This document shows positions 18,617 to 27,583 of a stretch of 64,000 nt of DNA, in pieces. The notes under the pieces were generated by a model. It saw nothing but the letters and a program-made list of their open reading frames with translations, had not been told where the DNA came from and did not search any database. This DNA is from Ensifer adhaerens (lineage in GTDB: Bacteria > Pseudomonadota > Alphaproteobacteria > Rhizobiales > Rhizobiaceae): positions 1,614,199-1,678,198 of the forward strand of contig NZ_JABEKT010000001.1 of the NCBI RefSeq assembly GCF_013283195.1, given 5' to 3'. A program made the position numbers and the translations under genes. The number at the start of each line of letters is the position of its first letter. Positions within the stretch are counted from its first letter, which is position 1.

Positions 18617-19476
18617 AGAACGCCAATCCTACCCTGATCGCCATCGGCGACAATTGCCTCGACGCCTATCTGAGCAAGGGCTTCGTCACTGTGGGCGGCA
18701 ATGCCCTCAATGTCGCCGTGCAGTGGCGCCGGCAGGGTTTGAATGCCCGTTATTTCGGCGCGCTCGGACCGGACGAGGAAGCGCAGATCATGTTTGGCGC
18801 CATTGAGGATGCGGGCCTCGCCCGGGCCGATGTCGAAATACGCCCGGGCGCTTCGGCCGTGACGCTCCTGAGCGACGATGCCGGCGAGCGGCGCTTTCTC
18901 TTAGAGTCGCTCGGCGTCGGCGAGGACTATTTCCCGAACGCGGAACGCTACGCGGCGCTGTTGCAGGCCGACTGGGTGCATCTCGGTACCAATTCGAGCG
19001 AGCGGCTGGTCCGCCGCCTCGTTGCCGATGGCGTGACATTCAGCATTGATGTCTCCACGCGGCATTTCGACCTCCCGCTCGAAGGTGTGCCGCTGGTCTT
19101 CGCTTCCGGCCCTGAAGACCCTAGCGAGCCGGTCGAGCCGCTGATCGCGCGGTTCAAGGCGGCGGGCGCGCGCCAAGTTGTGATCACCTGCGGCAGGCGC
19201 GGTTCCTTCCATGACGATGGCGGCACGCTGTTTCAGGCGGGCTCGGTGCCGGTCGCCGTGGTCGATACCTGCGGCGCGGGGGACAGTTTCATCGCTACCT
19301 TCCTCGTGTCGCGCTTCTTCGAGACGCTTTCCGGGGAGGCGGCTCTTGACCGTTCTGCCGCGAGGGCAGCGGAAACCTGCACGCATCTCGGTGGGTTTCC
19401 CCAGCCGATCCAGGCAATTCCCCAATGGTTGCTGGACAAGTACGACAGCGTTATCCGCACGACACAAAGGGCTTGA
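18613..19476 (+). CDS. frlD: PfkB-family kinase, probable fructosamine kinase
   Basis: 287-residue ribokinase/PfkB sugar kinase. The opening AIGDNCLDAYLSKGFVTVGGNALNVAVQWRRQG resembles FrlD (fructoselysine 6-kinase), which also opens with a TIGDNCVD motif and a GGNAVNVAV-type substrate segment. The catalytic signature DTCGAGDSFIA lies near residues 218-228, with the aspartate base. It would phosphorylate the imported fructosamine at C6 for the deglycase. The ATG overlaps the previous stop (ATGA), so expression is coupled. Another ketohexose derivative as substrate cannot be excluded. Confidence 0.72.
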   Translation: MKNANPTLIAIGDNCLDAYLSKGFVTVGGNALNVAVQWRRQGLNARYFGALGPDEEAQIMFGAIEDAGLARADVEIRPGASAVTLLSDDAGERRFLLESLGVGEDYFPNAERYAALLQADWVHLGTNSSERLVRRLVADGVTFSIDVSTRHFDLPLEGVPLVFASGPEDPSEPVEPLIARFKAAGARQVVITCGRRGSFHDDGGTLFQAGSVPVAVVDTCGAGDSFIATFLVSRFFETLSGEAALDRSAARAAETCTHLGGFPQPIQAIPQWLLDKYDSVIRTTQRA

Positions 19477-19478
19477 GC

Positions 19479-20882
19479 ATGAACGTCATCAAGATGAGGC
19501 CGCCTGTGGCAGCAGCAAAGGGGGACCGCTCCTACTGGCTGCAGAGCATCGATGCGGACGCCGTCACCGCTCCGTTGCACGGCAGCGAGGTCTGCGACGT
19601 GGCGATCGTCGGCGGCGGATATGCCGGTCTCTGGACGGCTCTCCGCATAAAAGAGGAAGCCCCACAGGCGCGCGTGACCGTTCTCGAGGCTGACTTCTGC
19701 GGGTCGGGTGCTTCGGGCCGAAATGGAGGCCAGGTTCACAGCTGGTTTGCGGAAATCGACATGCTGCGGGCGCTTGTGGGTGAAGATGAAGCGCTCATGC
19801 TGTGCCGGGCGACCACCGAGGCCATCGAGGAACTGAGCGGTCTGCAGGCCGCAGGCACCATCGACATGGATCTGCGGCTCGATGGCTGGCTGTGGACGGC
19901 AAGCTCGACAGCGCAGGAAGGCGCCTGGGTGCAAGCTTGCAACGTGTGCCGTACGATTGGCGAAGAGCGCTTCCGGCCACTCCAGAGCACAGAAATCCTG
20001 CTCCGCACGGGCTCCGCCTCCTCCTATGCCGGCATCGTCGAGGAGAGGGCGGGGACCGTTCAGCCTGCAAAGCTTGCCCTCGGCCTGCGCCGGCTCGCCC
20101 TTTCCAAGGGCGTCGTCATTCGCGAGCAAAGTCCGGTGCTCGAAATCGTGCCGGGCGACAGACCGCAATTGCGCACAGCAAAAGGCGTTCTGTCTGCTGG
20201 CAAGGTGATCCTTGCCGCCAACGCCTGGCTGTCGGCAATTCCGGAACTGCACCCTTATCTCTATGTTGTCAGCAGCCAGGTCATTGCCACCGCACCTGCA
20301 CCTGATGTTCTGGACGAAATCGGCTGGACCGATGGCGCCTCGATCTGCGATGCGCAGCATCACGTGCTCTATTATCAGCGAACGCCAAGCGGCGAGGTCA
20401 TCTTCGGGCGTGGCACGGGCGGCATTTCCTTTGGTGACCGCATCGACCATCGATTCAACCGCAGCGGGGATGCGGGGGTGGACAATATCCGCGAAATGCA
20501 TAGGGTCTATCCGCAACTCAAAGGGGTGCCAGTCCTCTACGATTGGACTGGACCAATCGACTGCACGGCGCAGCACCTGCCGGTTTTTGATCGCCTTAGG
20601 GACCACCCGAACATCTTCTATGCCATGGGTTTCAACGGCACGGGCATCGCGCAAGCGCCGGTTGCCGGGAAGATCATGGCAAGCCTTGTCCTCGGCCGCG
20701 ACGATGTGTGGAGCCGGTGCGGACTGGTTGGCATCGACAGACGGACGCGGCTGCCGCCAGAACCCCTGCGTTACGCGGGGGCCAGGGTCGTCCGTCGGGC
20801 CATACGCCGGAAGAATGACCTCGAAATCCAGAACAGGAAGCCGGATCGGATAACGCGGTTCCTGGCCGGGCTCGCGCCCTGA
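19479..20882 (+). CDS. DAO-type FAD-dependent oxidoreductase in the Frl-like operon
   Basis: 467-residue flavoenzyme with GGGYAGLWTALRIKEEAP near residues 44-61, GSGASGRNGGQVHSWF, and the C-terminal GFNGTGIAQAPVAGKIMASLVLG motif. It resembles gamma-glutamylputrescine oxidase-type enzymes with an added C-terminal tail. It starts 2 bp after the kinase stop, so it is part of the operon. FAD amine oxidases of this superfamily include amadoriases that oxidise fructosyl amino acids, offering a second, kinase-independent route for the same substrate; this role is inferred. B. subtilis frl lacks such a gene. Confidence 0.82.
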   Translation: MNVIKMRPPVAAAKGDRSYWLQSIDADAVTAPLHGSEVCDVAIVGGGYAGLWTALRIKEEAPQARVTVLEADFCGSGASGRNGGQVHSWFAEIDMLRALVGEDEALMLCRATTEAIEELSGLQAAGTIDMDLRLDGWLWTASSTAQEGAWVQACNVCRTIGEERFRPLQSTEILLRTGSASSYAGIVEERAGTVQPAKLALGLRRLALSKGVVIREQSPVLEIVPGDRPQLRTAKGVLSAGKVILAANAWLSAIPELHPYLYVVSSQVIATAPAPDVLDEIGWTDGASICDAQHHVLYYQRTPSGEVIFGRGTGGISFGDRIDHRFNRSGDAGVDNIREMHRVYPQLKGVPVLYDWTGPIDCTAQHLPVFDRLRDHPNIFYAMGFNGTGIAQAPVAGKIMASLVLGRDDVWSRCGLVGIDRRTRLPPEPLRYAGARVVRRAIRRKNDLEIQNRKPDRITRFLAGLAP

Positions 20883-20930
20883 CGGTGCGGTGTCCTCGCG
20901 GGTGAAATCAATAAAAATGGAGCGGGAACG

Positions 20931-22058
20931 ATGGCTGATCTGACGCTGAGAAACATACGTAAGTCTTATGCCGATTTTGAAGTGCTGCACGGGATCGACC
21001 TCGATATAAAGTCGGGGGAATTCATCGTCTTCGTCGGACCATCCGGCTGCGGAAAGTCGACACTGCTGCGTTCGATCGCGGGTCTCGAGACGGTGACCTC
21101 CGGCGACCTTGTCATCGATGGGGAGCGTATGAACACTGTGGCGCCTTCCAAGCGTGGCATTTCCATGGTGTTCCAGTCCTATGCTCTCTATCCGCATATG
21201 ACCGTCTATGAAAACATGGCTTTCGGATTGCGCATTGCCGGCGTGTCGAAGGCGGAGATCGAAGTGCGGGTTCAACGGGCGGCAGTAATCCTGCAACTGG
21301 GCAATTATTTGAAGAGGTTGCCGAAGGCGCTGTCTGGTGGACAGCGCCAACGCGTTGCCATCGGCCGCGCCATCGTCCGCAATCCGCGGGTCTTCCTCTT
21401 CGACGAACCGCTTTCCAATCTCGACGCGGCGTTGCGTGTAGCAACACGGATCGAGATCGCCAAATTGAAGCAAAGCATGCCGGCTGTGACTATGATCTAT
21501 GTGACCCACGACCAGGTAGAGGCGATGACCTTGGCCGACAGAATTGTCGTGTTCAAGGACGGGAGCATCGAGCAGGTTGGAACGCCACTAGAACTCTACA
21601 AGCGACCGGCCAACCTTTTCGTTGCCCAGTTCATCGGCTCGCCCGCGATGAACATTCTCGAAGGCACCGTCGTCGGGAAGTCGGAGGGCGTCACGCACCT
21701 CATGCTCGAGTGCGGCACGGCGCTTGACGTGTCTGCCGATCGCGGGGCGCTGTCAGTGGGCGAAAGGATCAGCATCGGCATTCGCCCCGAAAACACGCAG
21801 ATCACCACGTCAAGGGCAAGTGGTCCGGGGCTTACCGGCACGGTCGATTTGATCGAGCATCTGGGCGAAGTTCAGATTCTCTACGTCGATGTGGCCGGTT
21901 CTGCGCAAAAATACCTGATCAAGGCGGCGGACGACAGAGCATACGCAAGAATGGACACCATCCGGTTCACGGCCCGGGCGCCTGACATCCACATTTTTGA
22001 TGCGAAAGGCTGCTCCATCGCCGGGCGGGTCCTGGAGGCACACGCGCTCGAACAATAG
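20931..22058 (+). CDS. UgpC/MalK-type ABC transporter ATP-binding protein
   Basis: 375-residue sugar-type ATPase. Walker A GPSGCGKST near residues 37-45, LSGGQRQR, Walker B VFLFDEPLSNLD and switch YVTHDQVEAM are all intact, followed by a C-terminal regulatory OB-type domain (about 240-375, with IGIRPEN). It completes the transporter with the genes at 14676, 16015 and 16977, and is the last gene of the operon after a 48-bp gap. In Bacillus the Frl transporter uses a shared or distal ATPase, so the dedicated copy here is a local feature. Confidence 0.9.
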   Translation: MADLTLRNIRKSYADFEVLHGIDLDIKSGEFIVFVGPSGCGKSTLLRSIAGLETVTSGDLVIDGERMNTVAPSKRGISMVFQSYALYPHMTVYENMAFGLRIAGVSKAEIEVRVQRAAVILQLGNYLKRLPKALSGGQRQRVAIGRAIVRNPRVFLFDEPLSNLDAALRVATRIEIAKLKQSMPAVTMIYVTHDQVEAMTLADRIVVFKDGSIEQVGTPLELYKRPANLFVAQFIGSPAMNILEGTVVGKSEGVTHLMLECGTALDVSADRGALSVGERISIGIRPENTQITTSRASGPGLTGTVDLIEHLGEVQILYVDVAGSAQKYLIKAADDRAYARMDTIRFTARAPDIHIFDAKGCSIAGRVLEAHALEQ

Positions 22059-22929
22059 TGCACTTGCCACACCTTATCTATCTGAAGATCGGGTGGCGGT
22101 TGCGCACGGCTTCAAATGTTATTGTCCATTCCGTCAGCGTTACCGCTTGATCGGCCACGTGCCGTACAAGCCCCAAACTCCTTGTGATGGCGATTGTTCT
22201 TGCTGACGTGCATGCCGGGCGTGCAGCGGCTCTCGGCTTACACGGCGCCGGTTCAAGGGAGGCTGCAACCAGGCGTTCCTTCCGTTTGTGAATATCGCCA
22301 TCACAAGACTGACCCAACGATAGGGTTACATTCCTACCTCGCTCGATATGCGACATTCCGGGGTCGAGGTATGAAGGCAAGCTCGATAAACGAACTTTAC
22401 ACTTTGCGCGGCGAGTGACGTGGTGGAAGCATTCTATTTGCATCTAAAGGACAGCAGTTCGATTGCCATCAAGGCGCTTTCGCATGAGTTTCCAGAAAGT
22501 TCGTTCTGTTTTGAACTCCCATAACACAAAGCGCTGCCGGGCGGTCGGCGGCTGCTGCCATTAGGTCCCGTCATTGAATCACCGCGGGATTTTCTGCGAC
22601 GATATTCACTGACTTTAGCTTGTGGTCTACCGCCGAGAATTCCTTCGAGTATGAATTGCGGTCCATCCCTTAGCCGACGCTCCAGTTATCCGTGCCGCGG
22701 TAGGCAGCCGTTTGCTGCGCCGCGCCAAGACCGTGGGTGTCAACATATTCAACTTGATCCGCGAAAAGCCGGCCAACGGGCATCGATCCGATCTCGATGG
22801 CCCTCCAGCGTTGCCATCTGATGAGCTGCCCACACCCCGCTACCGACAGACACGCAGGCTTTCAGGCGGCCAGTCTTGATGCCGCATTCGGGCGGTTCTA
22901 ACGCCAATCGATCTGTCGAGTGAACGGAC

Positions 22930-22977
22930 CGTCTCGAAAGCGTTCGCGCAACCAGCGGCCCGTTCTTTCGAGACGGG
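22930..22977. repeat. 12-bp inverted repeat
   Basis: CCGTCTCGAAAG (22930-22941) is repeated inverted as CTTTCGAGACGG (22966-22977) with a 24-bp spacer; the flanks AACG/GTTT nearly extend it. Such imperfect long palindromes in non-coding rhizobial DNA resemble small intergenic mosaic elements (RIME-like), but only one copy is seen here. Confidence 0.4.
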
Positions 22978-23189
22978 CGTTTCTTGCGTTCGCCGACACG
23001 GGTGGGCTGAAGAGAGCCGTCTTGGCAGCGCGGTGCTTCCACTTGAAAAAAAAGGCGGAGGAAGCGATCAAAAGGACTTCTGTATTCGACCAAATCGTCC
23101 ATATGGCGGATGCCTAAGGTGCGAGCCCTGCGCATTGCGCGCTATTGCGAATATGGGCTTCCATTTCCAGCTTCGCCTTCGCGCCATTG

Positions 23190-23312
23190 TTCGTCGCGAG
23201 CGCCGCGATGATGGACACAGACCGTGGCGATTTTGGCGGAATTTCCCAATCCGGATCATCTGCTGCGGCCGGGTCTGCAGGTCAGGCTGCAGTCGGAAAT
23301 CAAACCCCGCTG
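23190..23312 (+). pseudogene. Fragment of an RND efflux membrane-fusion protein
   Basis: In the frame at 23220 the sequence reads TVAILAEFPNPDHLLRPGLQVRLQSEI, which fits the conserved segment after the beta-barrel of HlyD/AcrA-type adaptors (V-A-FPNPDG-LRPG-V-V). It is preceded by an in-frame stop and followed by unrelated sequence, so only about 30-40 codons survive. No pump gene lies nearby. Confidence 0.45.
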
Positions 23313-23588
23313 CGCAGTGAATGACAGCCTAGTTGCTGGCTAAAACAGAACGGCAACGTACGTCGAGCTAAAGCCCCCCGCTCTTCCTCGCGGCGGGCCG
23401 AGAGGCAGACGTGGGCTAGGATCGAGCGAAGGAGATGTGTGTTTTCATGTGGCGCCAATCAATCGGAGTTTGAAAAGAACAAGCCCGATCGGGCTTTGAT
23501 TTCGGTACCTGCTGATGAAACCATTTGCTGTGCAAAAGCGTATCTGTTGGCGATCGAGCCGCCCGGCTTGGCAAATCCATGAGGATAT

Positions 23589-24596
23589 ATGTCCAATCAT
23601 TTCCTGCCGTCCGCTCGTGTCGTCTTGCTGATCTTGATCTGTATTGTCGGCTCTCCCGGAATTTCGACAGCGGACGACCCGTCGGCGCGTGCCGTTCGCA
23701 TTGACGTCGGTGGATACAAACTGAACAGCATCTTGTTGGACCCCGCCCGCAACGCGGATCTGCCTCCCATTGTTTTCCTTCACGGGGCCAGCACCAGCCT
23801 ATACGATCCGATATTCTCCTTTCTGGACAAGCTGAATGGAAGAGCAAAGCTCCTTTTCGTCGATCGCCCTGGACACGGAAAGTCGGACGTAGGCGGTTCC
23901 CAGAACATCCTGCCGGATGGGCAAGCAGACGCCATAGCGGTTCTGATGGAAAAGCGCGACATCCGGAAGGCGATCGTTGTCGGACATTCGTTTGGCGGCG
24001 CTATTGCGGTTGCCCTGGCAGTTCGCCACCCCGAGATGGTTTGGGGGCTGGTATTGATGTCGCCAGCCGCTTATCCGTGGGAGGGCGGGGTGGCCTGGTA
24101 CTACGATGCCGCAACCATGCCGGTCGCCGGTTCGATATTCAGCGCGTTGGTAGCACCTCCATTCGGCCTCATGGTGATAGACCGTGCGACCAGGGAAGTC
24201 TTCGCTCCCAATCGACGCCCTGACGATTACATAGAAAAAACGAACGCCTGGCAGGCATTGTCGCCGATTGCGTTTCGGCACAACGCACAGGAAGTCTCGG
24301 CGCTGAGCAACTGGGCCGAGACAGCGTCTTTGAAGTATAGCAGCATCAGAACTTCGACGGTGATAATCACCGGAAACACCGACGAGGTTGTTTCCCCGGA
24401 GATTCACGCCCACCAACTCGCGCGCAACATTCGTGGTGCAAGACTGATCGTCGTCCAGAACCTCGGACACAAATCGGATTTCGTGGCGGCCGACCTTGCC
24501 ATCGCCGCCATCGAAAAAGTCGCCGGACGAAAAGTAAACCTCACGTCCATTGCAAATTCCATCGAGCGGCGGATCGCAGGGGATGGCAACGACTGA
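23589..24596 (+). CDS. Alpha/beta-fold hydrolase, exported or membrane-anchored
   Basis: 335 residues with an N-terminal hydrophobic signal/anchor (about residues 8-28). The fold is clear: PPIVFLHGASTSLYDP oxyanion region, VDRPGHGKSD, nucleophile elbow GHSFGG near residues 132-137, acid in ITGNTDEVVSP and histidine in NLGHKSDF. It is thus a Ser-Asp-His hydrolase (esterase, lactonase or haloperoxidase-like); substrate unknown. Its end overlaps the next gene by 14 bp, so they are co-translated. Export suggests action in the periplasm or at the membrane. Confidence 0.85.
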   Translation: MSNHFLPSARVVLLILICIVGSPGISTADDPSARAVRIDVGGYKLNSILLDPARNADLPPIVFLHGASTSLYDPIFSFLDKLNGRAKLLFVDRPGHGKSDVGGSQNILPDGQADAIAVLMEKRDIRKAIVVGHSFGGAIAVALAVRHPEMVWGLVLMSPAAYPWEGGVAWYYDAATMPVAGSIFSALVAPPFGLMVIDRATREVFAPNRRPDDYIEKTNAWQALSPIAFRHNAQEVSALSNWAETASLKYSSIRTSTVIITGNTDEVVSPEIHAHQLARNIRGARLIVVQNLGHKSDFVAADLAIAAIEKVAGRKVNLTSIANSIERRIAGDGND

Positions 24597-25002
24597 GACT
24601 TGGCGCTCGCGAAGTCGGATCGTGTTGGCGGTGTTCTACGCAGCTGCGGGCATCCTGCACATCGCCCTGCCCACCCCCTTCTTGAGCATCACACCCGCCT
24701 GGGTGCCCGACGCCCCGAACGTTATCCTGCTGACGGGCGTTTGTGAGATTGCCGGTGCGATTGGGTTGCTGGTCCCGGCGGTTCGCCGCTGTGCCGGGAT
24801 CATGCTGGCGCTCTACGCGATCTGTGTCTTCCCCGCAAACATCAAGCACGCCCTCGACGATCTCGGCGGTATGGTCGTTTCGACGTGGCAATGGCTCTAT
24901 CATGTTCCGCGCCTGGCACTCCAGCCGTTCATCGTCTGGCTGGTCCTGTTTGCAGGACGTCTGCTCTCCTGGCCATTTCGCCGGTCTGATCCCGAGCCGT
25001 AA
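24583..25002 (+). CDS. DoxX-like small membrane protein
   Basis: 139 residues with four hydrophobic segments (around IVLAVFYAAAGILHIAL, VILLTGVCEIAGAIGLLVP, GIMLALYAICVFPANIKHA and FIVWLVLFAGRLLSW), the topology and GxxH-type pattern of the DoxX family. Start at 24583 (after GGGG) overlaps the hydrolase stop; an earlier in-frame start at 24550 is inside the hydrolase and less likely. Function of such proteins is poorly defined (redox or membrane stress). Confidence 0.72.
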   Translation: MATTETWRSRSRIVLAVFYAAAGILHIALPTPFLSITPAWVPDAPNVILLTGVCEIAGAIGLLVPAVRRCAGIMLALYAICVFPANIKHALDDLGGMVVSTWQWLYHVPRLALQPFIVWLVLFAGRLLSWPFRRSDPEP

Positions 25003-25047
25003 GTGGAGAAGGCGGGCCATGCAAAGCCCGACCTCCTCCGATCGGCT

Positions 25048-25836
25048 TTACATCGCCGGGAGAACGGCGATGTCGCGGACATCGTCTTCGAGACCCGCTA
25101 TCGCACCGACCTCGGTGGCGGCACCTGTTTCCAGGTTGACGGTGTAGAGGATCTTGCCGGCGGCAAGATAGGCTGTGTTCTTGCCGTCCTCCATGCCCTG
25201 GATATCGAAGGCGTAGGTTGCGGGCTTGTCTGCAAGCCCAAGCTTGCCGATCGCCTTCAGCGTGCCATCGTTCGGTTTCGTCTGCTGGATGAGCGCGCCG
25301 ATGGTGGCATCGATGTTGTACATCGCTGTCTTTTCGGGCTTGCCGATCGAGTTCGTATACGCAGCAGCAACGATGTTCGGCGTTTCACCCTTGTGCATAT
25401 CGCCGTCTTCGAAGGCGAGCGTGCCGTCGACGGTCACCGCACCGGTGTCGGGGTGGACGCGATGATTGGTCATTCCAGTCATGAACCGCAACCTATCGGC
25501 CATCGGGTTGAAGTCCACGACGACCGGAGCCTCAGTCACCATTAGCGTTTTATCCATCTTGCCGACCTCGGTCGCTGCCCCGGTTTCAAGATCGATGGCA
25601 ACGATGCGGTGGTCGGTGGTGACGCCAATAACGGTCTTGGTGCCGGGCCGAAAGTCGATGCCGACGAGCGTGTCGACGCCTGTCACGTCGATTTTCTTGG
25701 TCACTTCCGGTTTTTCCGTATCGAACACCATGAGCGTCTTTGCACCGGTCAAGCCCAGCACCGGAGCAGAGAGGGCGCCGGTTGCGGACAATACGAGAAC
25801 TGTAGTGGCAATTAGAGCGGAATGGATGGTCTTCAT
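25048..25836 (-). CDS. DUF4394-domain exported protein
   Basis: 262 residues with a signal peptide (about residues 1-22, MKTIHSALIATTVLVLSATGALSA). The mature part consists of beta-propeller-like repeats with GVDTLVGIDFRPGTKTVIGVTTDHRIVAIDLETGAATEVG and the closing AYLAAGKILYTVNLETGAATEVG, characteristic of DUF4394. A GGGAGA ribosome site supports the ATG at 25836, though the frame is open to 26073. It is divergent from an ECF sigma gene; this pairing is common and the protein is probably a target of that sigma factor. Molecular role unknown. Confidence 0.82.
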   Translation of the reverse strand: MKTIHSALIATTVLVLSATGALSAPVLGLTGAKTLMVFDTEKPEVTKKIDVTGVDTLVGIDFRPGTKTVIGVTTDHRIVAIDLETGAATEVGKMDKTLMVTEAPVVVDFNPMADRLRFMTGMTNHRVHPDTGAVTVDGTLAFEDGDMHKGETPNIVAAAYTNSIGKPEKTAMYNIDATIGALIQQTKPNDGTLKAIGKLGLADKPATYAFDIQGMEDGKNTAYLAAGKILYTVNLETGAATEVGAIAGLEDDVRDIAVLPAM

Positions 25837-25925
25837 GTCTATCTCCCATGCGTTGATCCAGCGGAAGTCATCCGGCAATCGGTTCCTGACGCTTCCATTC
25901 TTGAAGACACCGCAAGAACTGTATT

Positions 25926-25963
25926 TGGATGCAGGAGCGCGAAATAAATCTGCTTTGCATCCA
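25926..25963. promoter_or_regulatory. TGGATGCA inverted repeat in the divergent sigma/DUF4394 promoter region
   Basis: TGGATGCA at 25926-25933 is mirrored by TGCATCCA at 25956-25963 (22-bp spacer). Each copy faces one of the two divergent genes, so they could be matching -35-type elements of an ECF promoter pair or the arms of an operator. There is an AT-rich spacer (AAATAAAT). Confidence 0.35.
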
Positions 25964-26033
25964 TAAGCGCTTCTCAAGCGTATAGAGGTCGTAGCAACGC
26001 CGTTTGCGTGGCGCGGAGGGGGAGAGGCGTGAA

Positions 26034-26585
26034 ATGTTGGTGGACGTCCGGGTGAATGATCTCGACAAGGCACTTGCTGCCTGCGCCAAAGGAGACCGCA
26101 TGGCGTTGCGCTCCATTTATGATCGCGAGGCGGGCCGATTGATCGCCTTGGCAGAGCGGATCGTTCAGCGACGGGAGCTTGCCGAGGAAGTGGTGCAGGA
26201 AGCCTTCATCCGCATCTGGACCCATGCCCACCAGTACAGTCCTGATCGCGGCTCCGCACATGGCTGGATCTACGCGATCGTGCGCAACCGGGCGCTCAAC
26301 CTTTTGCGTGATGGAAAGCGCGAATATACGGTCGAGGACGTGGAGGCCTTGCGAGAGAGCGAGCAGGTGGACGAGATCATGGCCACGTGGCAAAAGCTTG
26401 ATCGCAATTCGCGCCTCTACGAATGCCTTGCTGCGCTGGACGAAACGAAGCGCCGCGGCATTCTCATGGCCTATGTTGGAGGCTATTCGCACGGAGAAAT
26501 CGCAGGACGGCTGCGTATTCCGCTCGGTACGGCAAAATCCTGGATCAGGCGCGCGCTCTCGGCTCTTCGGGGGTGCATGGCATGA
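26034..26585 (+). CDS. ECF-family RNA polymerase sigma factor
   Basis: 183 residues. Region 2 spans about residues 25-90 (AERIVQRRELAEEVVQEAFIRIW then GSAHGWIYAIVRNRALNLLR); region 4 spans about 125-175 (ETKRRGILMAYVGGYSHGEIAGRLRIPLGTAKSWIRRAL). The ATG at 26034 after GGGGGAGAGG is preferred over a TTG at 26004. Its stop overlaps the start of the anti-sigma gene (ATGA), the usual sigma/anti-sigma arrangement. It probably drives its own operon and the divergent DUF4394 gene. Confidence 0.9.
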   Translation: MLVDVRVNDLDKALAACAKGDRMALRSIYDREAGRLIALAERIVQRRELAEEVVQEAFIRIWTHAHQYSPDRGSAHGWIYAIVRNRALNLLRDGKREYTVEDVEALRESEQVDEIMATWQKLDRNSRLYECLAALDETKRRGILMAYVGGYSHGEIAGRLRIPLGTAKSWIRRALSALRGCMA

Positions 26586-27286
26586 TGTACGAACGAAGAG
26601 ACATTCCAGAAATTGCCGATGAATACGTGCTCGGCCTGATCGGGGCCTCCGAGGCGGCCGAAATCGAGGCCGAAATGGAACGGGACGCCGAACTTAGGGC
26701 TGCCGTTGCGGCAAGCCGTGAACGGTTTTTGCCGCTGGATACCACAGTCGAGCCCGCGGCAGCGAACGAGGCCCTGTGGCGAAAAATCGAGGTCAACCTG
26801 CCTCCGCAAGCCGGGACTCCAAGTTCGATCCAGTTCCCACCGGTCAACGACAACCAAACAAACGGATGGCGTGTTGCTGCGCTTTCAGCGATTGCTGCGT
26901 CCGTGATGCTCGCCGTTGGCTTGGTCTTCAGTCTCACGAGAACGGCTGAGCCGCTTGTCATTGCCGTGCTTGTCAATGAAGCGGGAGAAGTTCAAGCAGT
27001 TGTTGAGGACTTCGGCAACGAGAATGCCAGGATTCGGTTGCTAGCAGACATCGAGGTCCCGACGGACAAGACAATGCAGGTTTGGACACTGCCTTCTCGC
27101 GAGATGGGACCAATTTCGCTCGGCCTGATAGACGGTGTGCACTCCGCTCGCCTCGAGGGGCCAGCGCTGCCATCGCCACGCGACAGTCAGCTTTATGAAA
27201 TCACACTGGAGCAGGCTGGCGGCTCACCGACGGGCCGGCCAACGGGACCTATTTTGGCAAAGGGCCTGGCACAGCGTCCTCGTTGA
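26582..27286 (+). CDS. Anti-sigma factor (RskA-type)
   Basis: 234 residues. An N-terminal cytoplasmic anti-sigma domain (DIPEIADEYVLGLIGASEAAEIEAEMERDAELRAAV) is followed by one membrane segment (about residues 101-121, VAALSAIAASVMLAVGLVFSL) and an RskA periplasmic domain with KTMQVWTLPSREMGPISLGLI. It inserts in the inner membrane and sequesters the ECF sigma encoded just upstream, with which it overlaps by 4 bp (ATGA); a second ATG follows immediately at 26585. Confidence 0.88.
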   Translation: MMYERRDIPEIADEYVLGLIGASEAAEIEAEMERDAELRAAVAASRERFLPLDTTVEPAAANEALWRKIEVNLPPQAGTPSSIQFPPVNDNQTNGWRVAALSAIAASVMLAVGLVFSLTRTAEPLVIAVLVNEAGEVQAVVEDFGNENARIRLLADIEVPTDKTMQVWTLPSREMGPISLGLIDGVHSARLEGPALPSPRDSQLYEITLEQAGGSPTGRPTGPILAKGLAQRPR

Positions 27287-27583
27287 CGCTGCCCGGATGA
27301 ACAGTGTTGGGCGGGCAGGTGAGGGTACGGCCATATCTTTTGCCGGATCATCGTGGCCGGTGCGGATCATGGCTCCAGTTGCGGCAGAGGGAATGAAACT
27401 CGGGTCAAAGGTTGCCGCATGAAGAGTGAGACTATGCCAAAGACGGTCGCCGACGCCTGCCGCTACGAGTTTCGCGAAATGAGCCCTGAACATTCAGCTC
27501 AAGGGCGTGGCCGGTTGCGAGCGCCCGAAGTCGCATGATGGTGGGGAGGCCCGACTGAACAATCGGCAATTGTCACGGCTGAT
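27287..27583. other. Gene-free stretch after the anti-sigma gene
   Basis: About 300 bp with only short open frames and no recognisable domain, promoter or hairpin. It begins the decayed block reaching to 28763. Confidence 0.4.

Larger units (their letters stand above)
22059..23588. other. 1.5-kb scarred region without an intact gene
   Basis: No open frame here shows a convincing family, and base usage lacks the codon bias of the neighbours. Short open frames of 60-130 codons on both strands look random. Two recognisable items are listed separately: a 12-bp inverted repeat (22930-22977) and a fragment of an RND efflux adaptor (about 23190-23312). The stretch probably marks past insertions and deletions between the Frl-like operon and the next gene block. 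Confidence 0.5.

Noticed and set aside
19233-21509. A 758-codon open frame on the minus strand
   Set aside because: It lies antisense to the kinase end, the FAD oxidoreductase and the UgpC ATPase, all with clear domains. Its translation has no recognisable family and the composition expected of a GC-rich shadow frame.
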